Shown in pieces: positions 62,318 through 64,000 of a stretch of 64,000 bases of DNA. The first letter of the stretch is position 1. Each line of letters starts with the position of its first letter. This stretch comes from Mycobacterium sp. JS623 (GTDB lineage Bacteria > Actinomycetota > Actinomycetes > Mycobacteriales > Mycobacteriaceae), in the NCBI RefSeq assembly GCF_000328565.1, contig NC_019966.1:2852001-2916000 (forward strand), in the 5' to 3' direction. A program made the position numbers and the translations under genes. The notes below the pieces were generated by a model. That model saw nothing but the letters and a program-made list of their open reading frames with translations, was not told where the DNA came from and ran no database searches.

Positions 62318-62658
62318 CGTTGGACGCAGGCATCGCGTCGCGGCTGAAACGCGATGCGAACGGGTTGTTCACCGCGGTGGTGCAGGAACACGGCACCGGT
62401 CAGGTGCTGATGGTGGCGTGGATGGATGACCTCGCGCTGGCCCGCACCCTGGAGACGCGCAAGGCCACCTACTACTCGCGCTCTCGCCAGCAGCACTGGG
62501 TCAAAGGCGAAACGTCGGGGCACACGCAGTACGTGCACTCGGTGCGACTCGACTGCGACGGCGACACCGTGCTGCTCGAGGTCGACCAGGTCGGGGCCGC
62601 CTGCCACACCGGCGACCACACGTGCTTCGATGCGGACCAGCTGCTGGCGCCCGAGTGA
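62314..62658 (+). CDS. hisI: Phosphoribosyl-AMP cyclohydrolase
   Basis: A 114-residue monofunctional enzyme: [75 protein letters not shown] contains the metal-binding Asp and the three conserved cysteines. No HisE fusion, as usual in actinobacteria. Last gene of the his operon. Confidence 0.97.
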   Translation: MTLDAGIASRLKRDANGLFTAVVQEHGTGQVLMVAWMDDLALARTLETRKATYYSRSRQQHWVKGETSGHTQYVHSVRLDCDGDTVLLEVDQVGAACHTGDHTCFDADQLLAPE

Positions 62659-62761
62659 CGACGCGCCGCAGCGAACCTGAGCTCATGTGCCATATTTGCC
62701 GGATTCTTCGACCACAAGCTCACGTTCGGCACAGATGTCGTTGGGACAGCACACTGTGACG

Positions 62762-63547
62762 ATGCCTCGCTTCGCCGACCGCGTCGCCCTCGTCACCGGC
62801 GCCAGTTCTGGAATCGGTCGCGCCACCGCGCTTCGGCTGGCGCAGGAGGGTGCCGGTGTCGCGCTCGTCGCGTTGCCCGGCGACGAACTGGCCGCGGCTA
62901 CACAGGAATGTCGGGCCACGGGAGCCACAGCCCTCGCCGTGCCCACGGAGGTCGCGGACTCTCGCCAGGTGGCCGCCGCGTTCGATCAGGCCGAAACCCT
63001 CGGTCCCGTCGACGCGGTGTTCAGCAATGCCGGCATCTCGATCGTCGGTCCGGCAGTGTCACTGACCGACGACGACTGGCTGCATCAGCTTCAGATCAAC
63101 CTGTCCGGCAGCTTCTACGTCGTGCGTGAAGCGGCCCGGCGGATGATTGCGCGGGGCGGCGGTGCCATCGTCGTCACGGGCTCAGAACTTGGAATCCTCG
63201 GCCAGACCGGCTATGTCGGCTACACGGCGACGAAGGGCGGCGTGCTGGCGATGACGCGTGCCTTCGCCGCAGAGCTGGCCGTGCACGGTATCCGTGTGAA
63301 CAGCATTTCTCCGGGCACCACCGAAACACCAATGCTTGCAGCCGAATTCGACGCCTCACCCGACCCAGCCCGAGAGCGGGCGGAGAACCAGTCGACAATC
63401 CCGCTGGGCCGATTCGGACAACCGGAAGACATCGCAGCCGCGGTTGCGTTCCTGTTGTCCGATGAGGCCGGCTACATCACGGGAGCCAATCTGGTGGTCG
63501 ACGGCGGCCGCACATCGTGTTTCACCATCGGCACGCTGGGCGGTTAA
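62762..63547 (+). CDS. Short-chain dehydrogenase/reductase
   Basis: A 261-residue classical SDR. TGASSGIG near residues 12-19 (cofactor), SNAGIS, catalytic Ser in VVTGSELGILG and Y-x-x-x-K in YTATKGG, then RVNSISPGTTETPM and the C-terminal ANLVVDGGRT. ATG 62762 is chosen because CACACT lies six bases upstream; GTG 62756 is the nearest alternative. Substrate unknown. It follows hisI with about a 100-base gap and probably its own promoter. Confidence 0.9.
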   Translation: MPRFADRVALVTGASSGIGRATALRLAQEGAGVALVALPGDELAAATQECRATGATALAVPTEVADSRQVAAAFDQAETLGPVDAVFSNAGISIVGPAVSLTDDDWLHQLQINLSGSFYVVREAARRMIARGGGAIVVTGSELGILGQTGYVGYTATKGGVLAMTRAFAAELAVHGIRVNSISPGTTETPMLAAEFDASPDPARERAENQSTIPLGRFGQPEDIAAAVAFLLSDEAGYITGANLVVDGGRTSCFTIGTLGG

Positions 63548-64000
63548 ACGTCGATGCGGGCGGCCTTCGTGCGGGCCACCCACCGGCCCTCGTCGTGGCG
63601 CACCTCGACCGGGTGAGAGAACGCCGCCGAGACGTTCTCGGTTGTCACCGTCTCCCGTGCAGGCCCGGCCGCGACGGTGCGACCTTCGGCGATCAGCAGC
63701 GCATGCGTGGTGGTGGTCGGCAGCTCCTCGAGATGATGCGTGACGAGGATCGAGGCCACTTCGGGATGCGTTTCGTCAAGCGTGTCAATGGTTTCCAGAA
63801 GCTGCTCACGCGCCGCCACGTCGAGACCGGTGGTGGGTTCGTCGAGCAGCAGCAGCTTCGGATCCGAAATCAGTGCCCGCGCAATGAGAGTGCGGCCGCG
63901 CTCACCCTGAGACAAGGTGGGCCAGACATCGTCGGCTCTGCGTGACAGGCCGACGGTGGCGATCATGTCGTCGGCGCGGCGCAGTTCGTCGGCGGTGGGC
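63544..64000 (-). CDS. ABC transporter ATP-binding protein (cut by window edge)
   Basis: The C-terminal ~150 residues of an ABC ATPase reading in from beyond the window: signature TLSQGERGRTLIARAL, Walker B LLLLDEPTTGLD, H-loop SILVTHHLEE. The frame continues through the last base, so the Walker A end is outside. Partner permease not visible. It converges with the SDR with a 4-base overlap. Confidence 0.93.
   Translation of the reverse strand, partial: PTADELRRADDMIATVGLSRRADDVWPTLSQGERGRTLIARALISDPKLLLLDEPTTGLDVAAREQLLETIDTLDETHPEVASILVTHHLEELPTTTTHALLIAEGRTVAAGPARETVTTENVSAAFSHPVEVRHDEGRWVARTKAARIDV

Overview
This 64 kb window is high-GC actinobacterial chromosome. Gene content and order point to a fast-growing Mycobacterium (Mycolicibacterium). 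From memory, the backbone runs parallel to the Rv1487-Rv1606 stretch of M. tuberculosis: nfeD/SPFH, TVP38-like, mutA-mutB-meaB, a LipL-like esterase, dodecin, ileS, dinB1, ansA, lspA, an RluD-type synthase, dnaE1, a Ddn-like reductase, ilvA, a vapBC pair, treZ-treY-treX, bioA-bioF-bioD, bioB-bsaP, nrtR-nadA-nadB-nadC, and hisD-hisC-hisB-hisH-hisA-impA-hisF-hisI. No tRNA, rRNA, CRISPR array, insertion sequence or integrase was found. It is therefore mostly core genome with small lineage-specific inserts.

Layout. 0-9 kb: an SPFH/NfeD membrane pair, then the methylmalonyl-CoA mutase operon with its MeaB chaperone, then a beta-lactamase-fold esterase. 8.9-10.9 kb: a divergent module of unknown function, made of a small HTH regulator and a membrane protein on one strand and, facing them, a free-standing C-terminal half of an NRPS condensation domain. 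Its control region holds a palindrome, phased repeats and two good promoters. 10.8-18.3 kb: dodecin, a short leaderless ORF coupled to a carboxymuconolactone-decarboxylase-family gene, a truncated thioesterase, ileS behind a T-box, a cupin, DinB1 and asparaginase. 18.3-23.4 kb: lspA, pseudouridine synthase and RarD-like genes, an ECF sigma factor with its YCII partner, and a TetR regulator. 23.4-31.4 kb: dnaE1, small membrane proteins, a Ddn-like reductase, ilvA and a toxin-antitoxin pair. 31.4-39.7 kb: trehalose synthesis from glycogen, plus a large acyltransferase. 39.8-46.4 kb: the complete late biotin pathway with its repressor BioQ and two identical BioQ operators. 46.4-52 kb: a lipase, then de novo NAD synthesis under an NrtR-type repressor. 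52-56.3 kb: an accessory island (TetR/alcohol dehydrogenase, a mycothiol-dependent isomerase-family gene, a LysE exporter, a second Ddn-like gene). 56.3-62.7 kb: the his operon. The end holds an SDR and the C-terminal part of an ABC ATPase cut by the window edge.

Regulation. At many gene starts a TANNNT -10 hexamer lies exactly 6-7 bases before an ATG or GTG, which is the geometry of mycobacterial leaderless transcripts. I used it to choose or question several starts (for example 22392, 43740, 52169, and possibly 2565 for mutA) and to support three short ORFs (11093, 23225, 28364). Core operons are packed with ATGA, GTGA or TGATG overlaps that suggest translational coupling.
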